A DNA stretch of 64,000 nucleotides from Alteromonas gracilis. Lineage in GTDB: Bacteria; Pseudomonadota; Gammaproteobacteria; Enterobacterales; Alteromonadaceae. Each line of letters starts with the position of its first letter. Position 1 is the stretch's first letter. Under the pieces are notes generated by a model. It was not told where the DNA came from, did not search any database, and was given only the letters and a program-made list of their open reading frames with translations. The translations under genes and the position numbers were made by a program. Positions 45,633-53,067 of this stretch are shown here, in pieces. The DNA lies in contig NZ_PVNO01000031.1 of NCBI RefSeq assembly GCF_002993325.1, forward strand, positions 248,001 to 312,000, written 5' to 3'.

Positions 45633-46544
45633 ATGAAAAAGTTAAATACTGCAATTGCATTGGCTTTAGGTATCGCGTCAACGTCGGTGTTGGCTCAAGA
45701 AGCAACCTTTTCGGCTAATACTTCAGCTGATGTTTCAACGTCTACATCAGTTTCTCTAACAAACGGTGCAAACGCCCAAGCTGCAGCTCAATCAAGTATG
45801 CAGGCATCGGCACAGGGCGACACAGTCACTCAAAGCCAAATGTCTACCGAAAGTTCTGCTAATGCTAGTGGACAGCTATTGGCAAGCCAAACAGGCAATG
45901 ACTTATCAAGCGGGCAAGAATTGAATCAAGCCCCTGAAGTCAATACCGAAGCCGATACCGAAGAAAGCACAGATCAAGCAGCGGCAAATGAAGTAGCACA
46001 AACGACTACTTCAAACGCTAACCTCTTTGCAAATAGCGCTCAACAGCTTTCTACAAACGCAACATCTTCACTGGTTTCTAATTCGCAGGCTTCCCTTGAA
46101 GGCGTTGTTTCAGCGACATCAGACACGGCGAATTCAATGACAGCAACGGTGGCAGGAACGCTTACGGGTAATGTTTCTGGTTCAACTTCAGTTTTGTCGT
46201 CAGCATTAGGATCTGTTGAACCGAATACACAGTCAGAAGGTGAGGTGGAAAATGCTGCAGCAAGCACGGCTTCGGGAGCTGCTCAAAGTGCAGTAGGGGG
46301 AACCGTGGCCAACACAGTAACGGGTACGGTGACCAATACTGTAACTGGCGCTGTCGCTACCGCCGTCGACGGGGTGATTGCTGCAACGGTAGCAAGCAAT
46401 GTAGGAAATACGGTAGAGAGCACGGTAGCGAACACGGTAGCGAGCACGGTAGAAAGCACAGTAGAGGCATCGGTTGCAAACACTGTGGAGAGCACAGTAA
46501 ACGATAACGTTGCTTCAAATATCTCGGGTGCATTGGGTCTTTAA
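45633..46544 (+). CDS. Secreted low-complexity protein with four-residue repeats
   Basis: Exported protein of about 303 residues: a signal peptide MKKLNTAIALALGIASTSVL, then A/S/T/N/Q-rich sequence with almost no aromatic, basic or cysteine residues. The last 80 residues have a four-residue period in which V recurs every fourth position (NTVE-STVA-NTVA-STVE-STVE). It ends NISGALGL. The ATG at 45633 was chosen since an upstream frame start would lie at or before the predicted transcript start. I do not recognise the family. The composition suggests an extended, surface-exposed or fibre-forming protein. It is followed 113 bases on by an outer-membrane barrel gene, and both probably belong to the ECF regulon. 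Confidence 0.8.
   Translation: MKKLNTAIALALGIASTSVLAQEATFSANTSADVSTSTSVSLTNGANAQAAAQSSMQASAQGDTVTQSQMSTESSANASGQLLASQTGNDLSSGQELNQAPEVNTEADTEESTDQAAANEVAQTTTSNANLFANSAQQLSTNATSSLVSNSQASLEGVVSATSDTANSMTATVAGTLTGNVSGSTSVLSSALGSVEPNTQSEGEVENAAASTASGAAQSAVGGTVANTVTGTVTNTVTGAVATAVDGVIAATVASNVGNTVESTVANTVASTVESTVEASVANTVESTVNDNVASNISGALGL
46298..46525 (+). repeat. 12-base tandem repeat coding for (x-T-V-x) tetrads
   Basis: Imperfect 12-base units such as ACGGTAGCGAAC and ACGGTAGAAAGC repeat through the C-terminal end of the low-complexity gene, with strongest identity at 46405-46470. The unit translates as xTVx. Copy number may vary between strains by slippage. Confidence 0.75.
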
Positions 46545-46566
46545 CGTATGGGCCTCAACGGATAGG

Positions 46567-46588
46567 AGGAGGGAGAGCTCTCCCTCCT
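46567..46588. repeat. Perfect 22-base palindrome between the repeat-protein and barrel genes
   Basis: AGGAGGGAGAGCTCTCCCTCCT, symmetric about its centre, 22 bases after the stop codon. No T run follows, so it is not a terminator. It contains an AGGAGG string. It could stabilise or attenuate the mRNA between the two genes, or bind a dimeric protein. Confidence 0.7.
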
Positions 46589-46657
46589 AACTTCCTCGCA
46601 TAACCCATTCATAGTTGAAAACACCGAGTTTCACTTTCTCTGTAGTAGGTAGCAATA

Positions 46658-47677
46658 ATGAAAACCCCACCACTTAAACGTTCACTCAAGAAAATTGTTT
46701 TCGTCCAAGAGAGTCGCAAATACCTTGCTTTTGCTGCGGCTACCGCATTAATAGCAAGCAGTACAGCTTATGCAAGCAACAACAGTCAGTCAAAAGTAAC
46801 TAATGATGCAAGAAGTACAGATGAAGAGAAGCAAGCGATCTCGTTTTCAGGCTCTGGTTATATAGGCTATCGCCACGATAGTAACGTGAGTGTGAGTGAG
46901 CTCGACACAAATTCTAACGTGGACGACAGCGCCGTGCAGTCAGAAGCACAGTTAAGAGTTTCAGTGAAACCAACGGATAAATGGGAAAACGAGCTCTCGA
47001 TAAGTCAGGTAAATACCAAATACCAAACCCTCAGCGAGTTTGATCTTGGGCTTACCACCTTATCTGCAAGCACTAAGTATGCGTTAGACTTTGCAAAACT
47101 AGGTGCGCATTACTATCACGCCAGCGCTAAGCTCGCTGGGCGCGATTTTCTTACCTATCAACAATATGGTTTATCTGCGGGGAAACTGGTAGGACAGCGA
47201 GCTTATTTGCGCATTAGTAGCGACCTTATCGACAAGAAGTTTGAGAACAGGCCTGAGAACACGCCAATTCGTGATAGTGAAGCTGTTGCCGTACGCAGTG
47301 ACCTGTTTTACTTTTTTGAAGGGGAAGATTTTTTTCAAATTGCCCTTAAATACCAAAATGAAGATGCGCAGGACAATGCGTTCGATTTTACAGGGAAGGG
47401 AATTGACCTTGCCTACACTTATCCATTTGCGGTGTTTAGTAAGCCGCTTGAGCTAAAGGTTGCTTACCAGCTAGATATGCGTGATTACGCTTCAGAACAA
47501 GATGGAGGTATAGGCAGGGAAGACGACAGGCACCTTGTTGAAATGAGCGCAGACTACGCCGTTTACGACCATGTAGAAATAAGATTGTCTACCCAATACG
47601 GAGACTTTGCTTCTACAGTCGATGGAGCAAATTACCAAGAAACTATTGCTGAGTTAGGCATTAACGTTCATTTCTAG
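46658..47677 (+). CDS. Outer-membrane beta-barrel protein
   Basis: Protein of 339 residues with a long N-region signal peptide (cleavage about residue 39, AYAS). The mature part is full of amphipathic beta strands and ends ELGINVHF, with the terminal phenylalanine of outer-membrane barrels. It contains GYIGYRHDSNVSVSELD, recalling the first strand of DUF560/Slam-type barrels (G.GYDSNV), but no TPR domain precedes it. Family assignment is uncertain. It lies 113 bases after the repeat protein on the same strand, with only a palindrome between, and could be its export partner or anchor. This role is inference. Confidence 0.75.
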   Translation: MKTPPLKRSLKKIVFVQESRKYLAFAAATALIASSTAYASNNSQSKVTNDARSTDEEKQAISFSGSGYIGYRHDSNVSVSELDTNSNVDDSAVQSEAQLRVSVKPTDKWENELSISQVNTKYQTLSEFDLGLTTLSASTKYALDFAKLGAHYYHASAKLAGRDFLTYQQYGLSAGKLVGQRAYLRISSDLIDKKFENRPENTPIRDSEAVAVRSDLFYFFEGEDFFQIALKYQNEDAQDNAFDFTGKGIDLAYTYPFAVFSKPLELKVAYQLDMRDYASEQDGGIGREDDRHLVEMSADYAVYDHVEIRLSTQYGDFASTVDGANYQETIAELGINVHF

Positions 47678-47711
47678 TGAACGTTAATGCCAATATGAAT
47701 ACGGCTGTATT

Positions 47712-49151
47712 TTAAGGCAGTACGCCGAAGCCGAACACCTTGTCCCGTCCGGGGCTACCAGCATCTAAAGCTATTTTCTGCATTTTTAATAAGGCGGCGT
47801 GTCTTTGCTGCTCTGTGCGGAAAAAGCAGGCGTACAGCGCAGTGGCACGAGGGGAGGCCATTGAGGTTCCTGTTTGCCTAACCGTTTTTCCATTAGGGTG
47901 TGCGGCATCAACCGATACGCCAAATGCAGCGAAATCTACATAGTCACCTTGGTTGGCCCACCTGTATATTGCATGTGATTTATCCACTGCGGTTATGCCA
48001 AGTGTCTCGGGGTAGGCTGCAGGGTATAAGGGTAAAGATGCTGGCCCTTCGTTACCTACAGCTGCAATAACTTGTATACCGTTTGTGTCTAACTGTTGTA
48101 TAACACGCGCTAAAATAGGATTGTCGGGCCCTGCAAGGCTCATGTTTATGGCATCAACCTGCTGTGATGCTAAATAGTTAAGGCCTTCAATTAACGACAT
48201 CAGTGTTGCTCCTTGGCTAACACTATTGCGCGAGTAAAATACACTAGCGTTAAATACCTGGCTTGAGTCAGGTAGTGACGCCGCTATTAAGCTTGCTACT
48301 GCTGTGCCGTGATCTGAGGAAAAGGCTACGGTATTTTCTTGGGAAATTGGCTGTCTTGTATCTTTTCCGTTGCCATCACCTTTACTGCTCGTATTACTAT
48401 TCTGGCTTTGCTTGCTTCCATGACTCGGAGCGACGATAAAGGAGGCTTGTCTTAAGGTAATGTGCGACAGCATCGGGTGGGTAGGCACAACATGGGTATC
48501 AACCATCCCGATGCGCAAGGGCGTCGAACAAGATTCAAATTTTTGCGATGGTGCTTTTGACTTATGCTTAGTCTCTGGTTTGCTTGCGTTCGTAGCCACT
48601 TCGCTTTGCGATAAGTAAATATGATTACGCCCTAGTTGAGACTGTAGGTTTTTGGGTAAGGTGTTGCGAATATACGACACATCATCCTCATCCCCCGTTA
48701 CCTTTACTTTATAAAGCCACTGAGAGAGTGCGGGTAAAAACTGTGCCTCTTGTATTTCCATATTCGTACCATTGAAATATGCTTTATCGGCTTCTTCACC
48801 TATAAAAAGCCACTCTTTTTCAACGGCAAGAAAACCATTTTCCACACTAACTTCTTTGATAACTTTCTGACCCGATGCCGATAATATTGTTGTGGCTTTA
48901 GGGGCAATAAATTGGGGGGCGGGAACATTACTAACTACACCTGAAGTCAATGTAGATAGGTCTCTGGCGCCTTCGACAGACGTCTTCACCTTTCGCCTTG
49001 CCTCATCTCGAATGCTCTTCAATTCAGAGGGCGCTCTATCAATTATCGGGCGCACCGGTGGGACCACTTGATTTAATGTGCCTGCAAGCTGGGCATGAGA
49101 GATAGATGCGGCAAACAAACCTACTATCCCCACAAAGAATGTGTACTTCAT
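47712..49151 (-). CDS. Secreted subtilisin-like serine protease (S8)
   Basis: Exported protease of 479 residues. It has a signal peptide (to about residue 20, SHAQ), then a pro-like N-domain of about 190 residues, and a subtilase domain with Asp in GMVDTHVV, His in DHGTAVASLIA, the oxyanion Asn in AAVGNEGP and Ser in GTSMASP. A low-complexity insertion (KQSQNSNTSSKGDGNGK) lies between the Asp and His blocks. No C-terminal anchor is present. It is transcribed away from the sigma gene, with the shared ECF promoter string on the minus strand 110-140 bases upstream. The substrate is unknown; the anti-sigma or the repeat protein are candidates. Confidence 0.9.
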   Translation of the reverse strand: MKYTFFVGIVGLFAASISHAQLAGTLNQVVPPVRPIIDRAPSELKSIRDEARRKVKTSVEGARDLSTLTSGVVSNVPAPQFIAPKATTILSASGQKVIKEVSVENGFLAVEKEWLFIGEEADKAYFNGTNMEIQEAQFLPALSQWLYKVKVTGDEDDVSYIRNTLPKNLQSQLGRNHIYLSQSEVATNASKPETKHKSKAPSQKFESCSTPLRIGMVDTHVVPTHPMLSHITLRQASFIVAPSHGSKQSQNSNTSSKGDGNGKDTRQPISQENTVAFSSDHGTAVASLIAASLPDSSQVFNASVFYSRNSVSQGATLMSLIEGLNYLASQQVDAINMSLAGPDNPILARVIQQLDTNGIQVIAAVGNEGPASLPLYPAAYPETLGITAVDKSHAIYRWANQGDYVDFAAFGVSVDAAHPNGKTVRQTGTSMASPRATALYACFFRTEQQRHAALLKMQKIALDAGSPGRDKVFGFGVLP

Positions 49152-49261
49152 TTTACAACCTTACTATTTTCATGGGAGCAGTTCAGTGCCTTGAGAAGGA
49201 ATGGCATAAATTGTGCCATGGTTATAAATAGAGTCTAAGTCACTGCTGCCATTTTATGTAG

Positions 49262-49291
49262 TGACGAATAGAAAGAAGAAAAATTCCGCTG
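49262..49291 (-). promoter_or_regulatory. ECF-type promoter, site C (before the subtilase gene)
   Basis: Minus strand: CAGCGGAAT starting at 49291 and CGTCA starting at 49266, 25 bases apart, as for the sigma gene (25). The leader to the subtilase ATG would be about 105 bases. Confidence 0.65.
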
Positions 49292-49348
49292 AGTGTCGAA
49301 GAAGGGCTGCCAACCTAAAAACACAAAGCCCAAAATAAATTTTTTATT

Positions 49349-49378
49349 CAGCGGAATAAAAATACTCGTGGCTCGTTA
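49349..49378 (+). promoter_or_regulatory. ECF-type promoter, site B (before the sigma gene)
   Basis: CAGCGGAATAAAA (start 49349) and CGTTA (start 49374), 25 bases apart. Its presence before the sigma gene implies autoregulation. Confidence 0.7.
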
Positions 49379-49414
49379 ATAGAGTATTGATAACGGAAAT
49401 CTTCACGAAGGTAC

Positions 49415-49918
49415 ATGAAAATGAAAGATGAGTTGACCGAACTCGTCCCGTCATTGCGAAAGTTTGCATACTCATTGACGGGTAACATACATGATGCTGA
49501 TGATTTGCTTCAGAACACGCTAGAACGATTATTGAGTAAACCCATTCCTGAGCAAGTTACACTAATGGCATGGGCATTTAGAGTGTGCCGAAATTGCTGG
49601 ATAGACGAATACAGGGCGAAGAAAGTGAGAACTAACGCTAGCGATACCCTTTCATATGAAGCTCAATCAGCGAATGACCATGTAGATATGGATGAAACGG
49701 TAGCCCACTCAATAACATTGAAGCAGGTTTCAAGTGCTATGGATGAACTGCCTTGTGAGCAAAGAGAAACTCTCTCTTTAGTAGCAGTACAGGGAATGAG
49801 TTACGCCGACGCTTCTGAAGTTTTACAGGTGCCAGCAGGGACCATCATGAGCCGTCTTGCCAGAGCCAGAACAAAGATATCCAACTTACTGAACGGGCAA
49901 AATGAGGTGCTATCGTGA
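49415..49918 (+). CDS. ECF RNA polymerase sigma factor
   Basis: Sigma factor of 167 residues containing region 2 (LRKFAYSLTGNIHDADDLLQNTLERLL, in parts AYSLTGNIHDADDLLQ and WAFRVCRNCWIDEYR) and region 4 (ELPCEQRETLSLVAVQGMSY, then VPAGTIMSRLARAR). It directs polymerase to envelope-type promoters. Its gene is preceded by the CAGCGGAAT...CGTTA element that also precedes the subtilase and the repeat-protein genes. Two ATGs (49415, 49421) compete; AAGG lies 3 or 9 bases upstream. It overlaps the anti-sigma gene by 4 bases (GTGA), so the pair is co-translated. Confidence 0.93.
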   Translation: MKMKDELTELVPSLRKFAYSLTGNIHDADDLLQNTLERLLSKPIPEQVTLMAWAFRVCRNCWIDEYRAKKVRTNASDTLSYEAQSANDHVDMDETVAHSITLKQVSSAMDELPCEQRETLSLVAVQGMSYADASEVLQVPAGTIMSRLARARTKISNLLNGQNEVLS

Positions 49919-50793
49919 TCTTATCTGACGAAAAACTCTCTGCTTTCTTAGATGGAGAGTTAGATGCTGTAGAAATGGATACGGTTCGCGATGCTATAGC
50001 ACATGACGTAACTGTTTCTGACCGTCTTGCCGCTCTTGCAGACGTAGACAGAGTAGTAAAAGTGGCAGCAGAAAAGGCGACTGCGGTTGCGCTCCCTAAA
50101 GAAATCGTCGCGCTTTTGAGTGATGAAAGTCGCTCAAGAGAGAAAAGCGTAGTACAGGGTTATAGTGAACGTTTAAATGGGGAGAGTTCAGCAAACAAGA
50201 ACCCAGCAACCCCGTTCTCAGCAAATCAAAACACAGGGGAAAATGTGAGGCCGTTTCCTCGAAAAGTGAATACCGCTGATGGCGCACGCGTTGAAAAAGC
50301 AAAGTGGAAAGGAGTTTCTTCAACTGCCGCCATAGCTGCAAGTGTGGCGGTTTTAGCCGGCTTGGTTTTCTTTAATCAACAAGGTGCAGATATCTCACAA
50401 CCTTCTCATTGGGCTAATGTGTCGTCTGTGCTCGACAGTAACTTGAGTGGAGAGACTACCTCGTTTGAAACTGGCATAACAGTAACGCCTAAACTGTCTT
50501 TTTTAAATACTGATCTTAACTTTTGCCGACAAGCTGAAGTGAAGTCTCAAGATGAGATAAATGTGATGATTGCTTGTAAAGACAAGCATGGCGGCTGGCG
50601 ACTTGCCGCCAGCAAACTGGATGAGTTAGGTGCAAATACAGGTCAATATCAGACTGCTACGAGTGCCAAATTGTTAGAAGATAAGTTAGATGTGATGATG
50701 GCGTCTGCGCCATTAAACCGAGAGCAAGAGAAAAACGCAATTGAAGCAACTTGGCTAGCTGAGAAAGCCGAAGGAGTAGATGATGAAATCTAA
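49915..50793 (+). CDS. Membrane-bound anti-sigma factor
   Basis: Protein of 292 residues. The cytosolic N-terminal region DEKLSAFLDGELDAVEMDTV is typical of anti-sigma domains; no zinc-binding HxxxCxxC is seen, so it is of the RseA-like rather than ZAS kind. One TM segment lies at about residues 140-160 (AAIAASVAVLAGLVFF), with a C-terminal periplasmic domain of 130 residues that has two cysteines (FCRQ, IACKDK). It is coupled to the sigma gene by a GTGA overlap and overlaps the following lipoprotein gene. It should hold the sigma factor until an envelope signal, perhaps proteolysis. Confidence 0.85.
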   Translation: MILSDEKLSAFLDGELDAVEMDTVRDAIAHDVTVSDRLAALADVDRVVKVAAEKATAVALPKEIVALLSDESRSREKSVVQGYSERLNGESSANKNPATPFSANQNTGENVRPFPRKVNTADGARVEKAKWKGVSSTAAIAASVAVLAGLVFFNQQGADISQPSHWANVSSVLDSNLSGETTSFETGITVTPKLSFLNTDLNFCRQAEVKSQDEINVMIACKDKHGGWRLAASKLDELGANTGQYQTATSAKLLEDKLDVMMASAPLNREQEKNAIEATWLAEKAEGVDDEI

Positions 50794-51304
50794 AATTATG
50801 TTAGTACTTGCGGTATTGATTATGGCGGGCTGTGCAAGTCAACCTGATTATAGACAAGCAGACAAAGGCGGTTTTGGTTACAACGAAAGTAAGTTAAGTG
50901 ATACCCAATACCGCGTACATTTTAAGGCAAAAGGCACCGATAAAGGCAAAGCCATGGACTATGCTATGTTACGCGCTGCTGAGCTTACCCTACTGGAAGG
51001 TTATGACTGGTTTGTCGTTACCGACCGCGAAACCTTAGTAGACAAAGAAACGGTGCAGACCACGCCAACTGCCGGCTTTAGCCAGCGTTACGCACGAGTC
51101 ACTGACTGCGGTGTACTTACTTGCCGTACGTCTTACCACCCCACTAGCCAATTTGAAACCGGAGTGTTCGTCGGGGGCTCTCAAAAAAGCGAAATCGAGA
51201 GTATATTAAGTATAGAGCTAGGTAAAGGCCCCCGTCCTACTTCGGCAACCAGTTTTGATGCAAGGGAAGTACGTGAAAATCTACAGCCGAAGGTAGAAGA
51301 GTAA
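50780..51304 (+). CDS. Lipoprotein of the CC0125/CC1285 type
   Basis: Lipoprotein of 174 residues: signal peptide with lipobox MAGC (Cys at about 18), then GGFGYNESKLSDTQYRVHF and RAAELTLLEGYDWFVV, strings typical of the CC0125/CC1285 family. It overlaps the anti-sigma gene by 14 bases, so it is part of the ECF operon. It may monitor the envelope or be an output of the regulon. The family function is unknown to me. Confidence 0.82.
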   Translation: MMKSKIMLVLAVLIMAGCASQPDYRQADKGGFGYNESKLSDTQYRVHFKAKGTDKGKAMDYAMLRAAELTLLEGYDWFVVTDRETLVDKETVQTTPTAGFSQRYARVTDCGVLTCRTSYHPTSQFETGVFVGGSQKSEIESILSIELGKGPRPTSATSFDAREVRENLQPKVEE

Positions 51305-51398
51305 TATTTTTCATCGGCTATTCCTTAGATTCGGGTGATGATTAGGCGAAATTGGTCTTCTAGTACATCAGTGTTATAGATTAATGGGCTTAACCAAC

Positions 51399-51433
51399 AA
51401 AAAGGGACGCAACGCAAAGTTTCGTCCCTTTTT
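51399..51433. terminator. Bidirectional terminator between the lipoprotein and CsbD genes
   Basis: Stem AAAAAGGGACG / CGTCCCTTTTT, 11 perfect pairs with a 13-base loop. The A and T flanks suit both strands. It separates the ECF operon (+) from the csbD-like gene (-). Confidence 0.8.
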
Positions 51434-51508
51434 AATTTTACATTTAGCAAACGATAACGCTTGCTAAAAAAGTACTCTCGCTTAAAGCACTGTAGAATAC
51501 CTAATATA

Positions 51509-51700
51509 TTAATTGAAGTAAGCGTCTACTTCTTTTTCAGCTTCGTCACGGCTTTTGCCGTATTCTTTCTGAATTTTACCGACTAATTCTTCACGGCGAC
51601 CATCAATTACGTCTAGGTCATCATCGGTAAGTTTACCCCATTTCTGTTGTACCTTACCTTTCATTTCTTTCCAATTACCTTCAATACGATCATTGTTCAT
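51509..51700 (-). CDS. CsbD family stress protein
   Basis: Small soluble protein of about 63 residues: MNNDRIEGNWKEMKGKVQQK, then WGKLTDDDLDVI and the terminal AEKEVDAYFN, which fit the CsbD/YjbJ family of general-stress proteins of unknown mechanism. The start at 51700 has AAGGAG about 8 bases upstream; the longer frame to 51742 is unsupported. Confidence 0.92.
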   Translation of the reverse strand: MNNDRIEGNWKEMKGKVQQKWGKLTDDDLDVIDGRREELVGKIQKEYGKSRDEAEKEVDAYFN

Positions 51701-51890
51701 GGTGCTCTCCTTAACTAAACAATTGGTTTCAAAACTGGTCATAAAAGCCGGCCAGTTACTTAAATAGGAGCAAAGGGCGTTCCAATGTGTAGGTTTTTGA
51801 AAAATATAGGCTTATTAAGCTATTAGTAAATAATGTCATGGGCTTTCATGCAGGATTTACAAGTCGTTGCAAACCCTACATGGGTAATAG

Positions 51891-52664
51891 TTAGTTTAGG
51901 GATTGGGAAAATGCTTCACTGTCTTGTCTCTTTTCTATTTTATGCTGATCTTCGCTGCGACCTTTTTTCCAGTAGCTACTAATATAGATATTCTCGTGTG
52001 CTACGTTTTTTTCATCTTTCAGCCATGTCCTGATTGCTCGCATATCTGAAAATTCGCACGCTACCCAAACCGTGGGCGTACCTTCTTGCCAATTAAGCTG
52101 AGTAAGACGGTGTGGTAAGCTGTTTTCGAATTCCCATATCACCTCAATACCCTCAGGTTTTTTAAGCACCACCGCGTCTTTTTCGTCTTCAATCCGGATT
52201 ACGGCATAGCCCTTGGCATGGGAAGGAAGCTCTGTGAGGTGATTTCTAATACTGGGAAGAGCAGTCATGTCGCCTGCCAACAGCACCCAATCATAATGCT
52301 CATTTAATCCTTTGCTAGAGCCAGGACCCGCAAGCGTAATGATATCACCAGGTTTAGTACTAATTGCCCATGCTGACGCGGGGCCCGTTTTACCATTGTT
52401 GGCATGAATAACCATATCTAGCACTAACTCTGGTTTATGCGCATCGGATTGGGCTACCGTATAGGTGCGCATCGCCACTTGGCTCATGTCAGTGGGTTTT
52501 GAAAGCGGGTTTCCGTTTTTATCGAACATTAGCTTTACGTAAGCACCGGCAGTTACGGTAGGAAAAGTGCGGAGATCGTCGCCACCTAAATAAACGCGTT
52601 GCATAGTAGGGGTTATACGAACCGAGCGAGTAACAACGGCATGACGAGGTTGTGGTCTGGACAT
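51891..52664 (-). CDS. Siderophore-interacting protein (SIP/ViuB ferric reductase)
   Basis: NADPH/FAD ferric-siderophore reductase of 257 residues, cytosolic. The FAD site MRTYTVAQ and the following MVIHANNG-TGPASAWA match the SIP family, as do the NAD-binding LLAGDMTALPSIRNHL and WVACEFSDMRAIRTWL. It releases iron from imported siderophores. AGGAGAAGC lies just before the ATG. A Fur-like box stands 40-55 bases upstream (52701-52719), consistent with iron repression. Confidence 0.92.
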   Translation of the reverse strand: MSRPQPRHAVVTRSVRITPTMQRVYLGGDDLRTFPTVTAGAYVKLMFDKNGNPLSKPTDMSQVAMRTYTVAQSDAHKPELVLDMVIHANNGKTGPASAWAISTKPGDIITLAGPGSSKGLNEHYDWVLLAGDMTALPSIRNHLTELPSHAKGYAVIRIEDEKDAVVLKKPEGIEVIWEFENSLPHRLTQLNWQEGTPTVWVACEFSDMRAIRTWLKDEKNVAHENIYISSYWKKGRSEDQHKIEKRQDSEAFSQSLN

Positions 52665-52700
52665 AAGCTTCTCCTAAAGAATTCGATAATCATATTATTT

Positions 52701-52719
52701 GAGAATGATTCGCATTTCT
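52701..52719 (-). promoter_or_regulatory. Fur-like box before the siderophore-interacting gene
   Basis: Minus-strand AGAAATGCGAATCATTCTC matches 13 of 19 positions of GATAATGATAATCATTATC, including ATCATT. A further GATAATCAT lies at 52685-52693. Confidence 0.6.
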
Positions 52720-52867
52720 ATTTGTTGATTTGAAACGATCTGCCTTTTAGAATTCTATTTTTTAGGACGAAAAGTAGGGGGCTTTAACAGCGTTGAGCAG
52801 GCTGTATAGATTTAACAGTCGAGAAAGAAAGAGGTTATATGACGCTGAAAAGTAGAGAGCAAAAGAA

Positions 52868-52886
52868 AAGGGGCTAAAAGCCCCTT
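52868..52886 (-). terminator. Terminator-like hairpin downstream of the MFS gene
   Basis: Minus strand: AAGGGGC-TTTTA-GCCCCTT followed by TTCTTTT. It is about 180 bases after the MFS stop, probably a second barrier after the hairpin at 53003. Confidence 0.55.
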
Positions 52887-53002
52887 AAAAAACCACAACA
52901 TAACTTGGAAAACACATTTACACACCACAAAGACGCACACTCATCGACTTCATGTATTAAGTAAGATAGCCTAATTCACAAAAGGTTCCGCTTTTTTAAA
53001 AA

Positions 53003-53030
53003 TAAAAGGTAAAAATTTAAATACCTTTTA
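53003..53030 (-). terminator. Hairpin just after the MFS gene
   Basis: TAAAAGGTA / TACCTTTTA, nine perfect pairs with a 10-base loop, flanked by T-rich sequence on the minus strand. Confidence 0.55.
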
Positions 53031-53067
53031 TTTGGCCTTTCTAAATGGCTTACTTCTGCTGTTTTAC

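Larger units (their letters stand above)
52665..53067. other. Intergenic region between the siderophore-interacting and MFS genes
   Basis: 403 bases without a convincing gene. It contains the Fur-like box near its left end and two minus-strand terminator-like hairpins (52868 and 53003). A 12-codon frame at 52840 is too short to claim. Confidence 0.4.

Noticed and set aside
46040..46495. Minus-strand frames opposite the repeat protein
   Set aside because: Antisense frames kept open only by the low-complexity, repeated codons of the real gene.
46298..46525. CRISPR-like array
   Set aside because: 12-base tandem units with no spacers, inside a coding frame.
52840..52878. 12-codon frame ending in a hairpin
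   Set aside because: Too short to support; the hairpin suits a minus-strand terminator.
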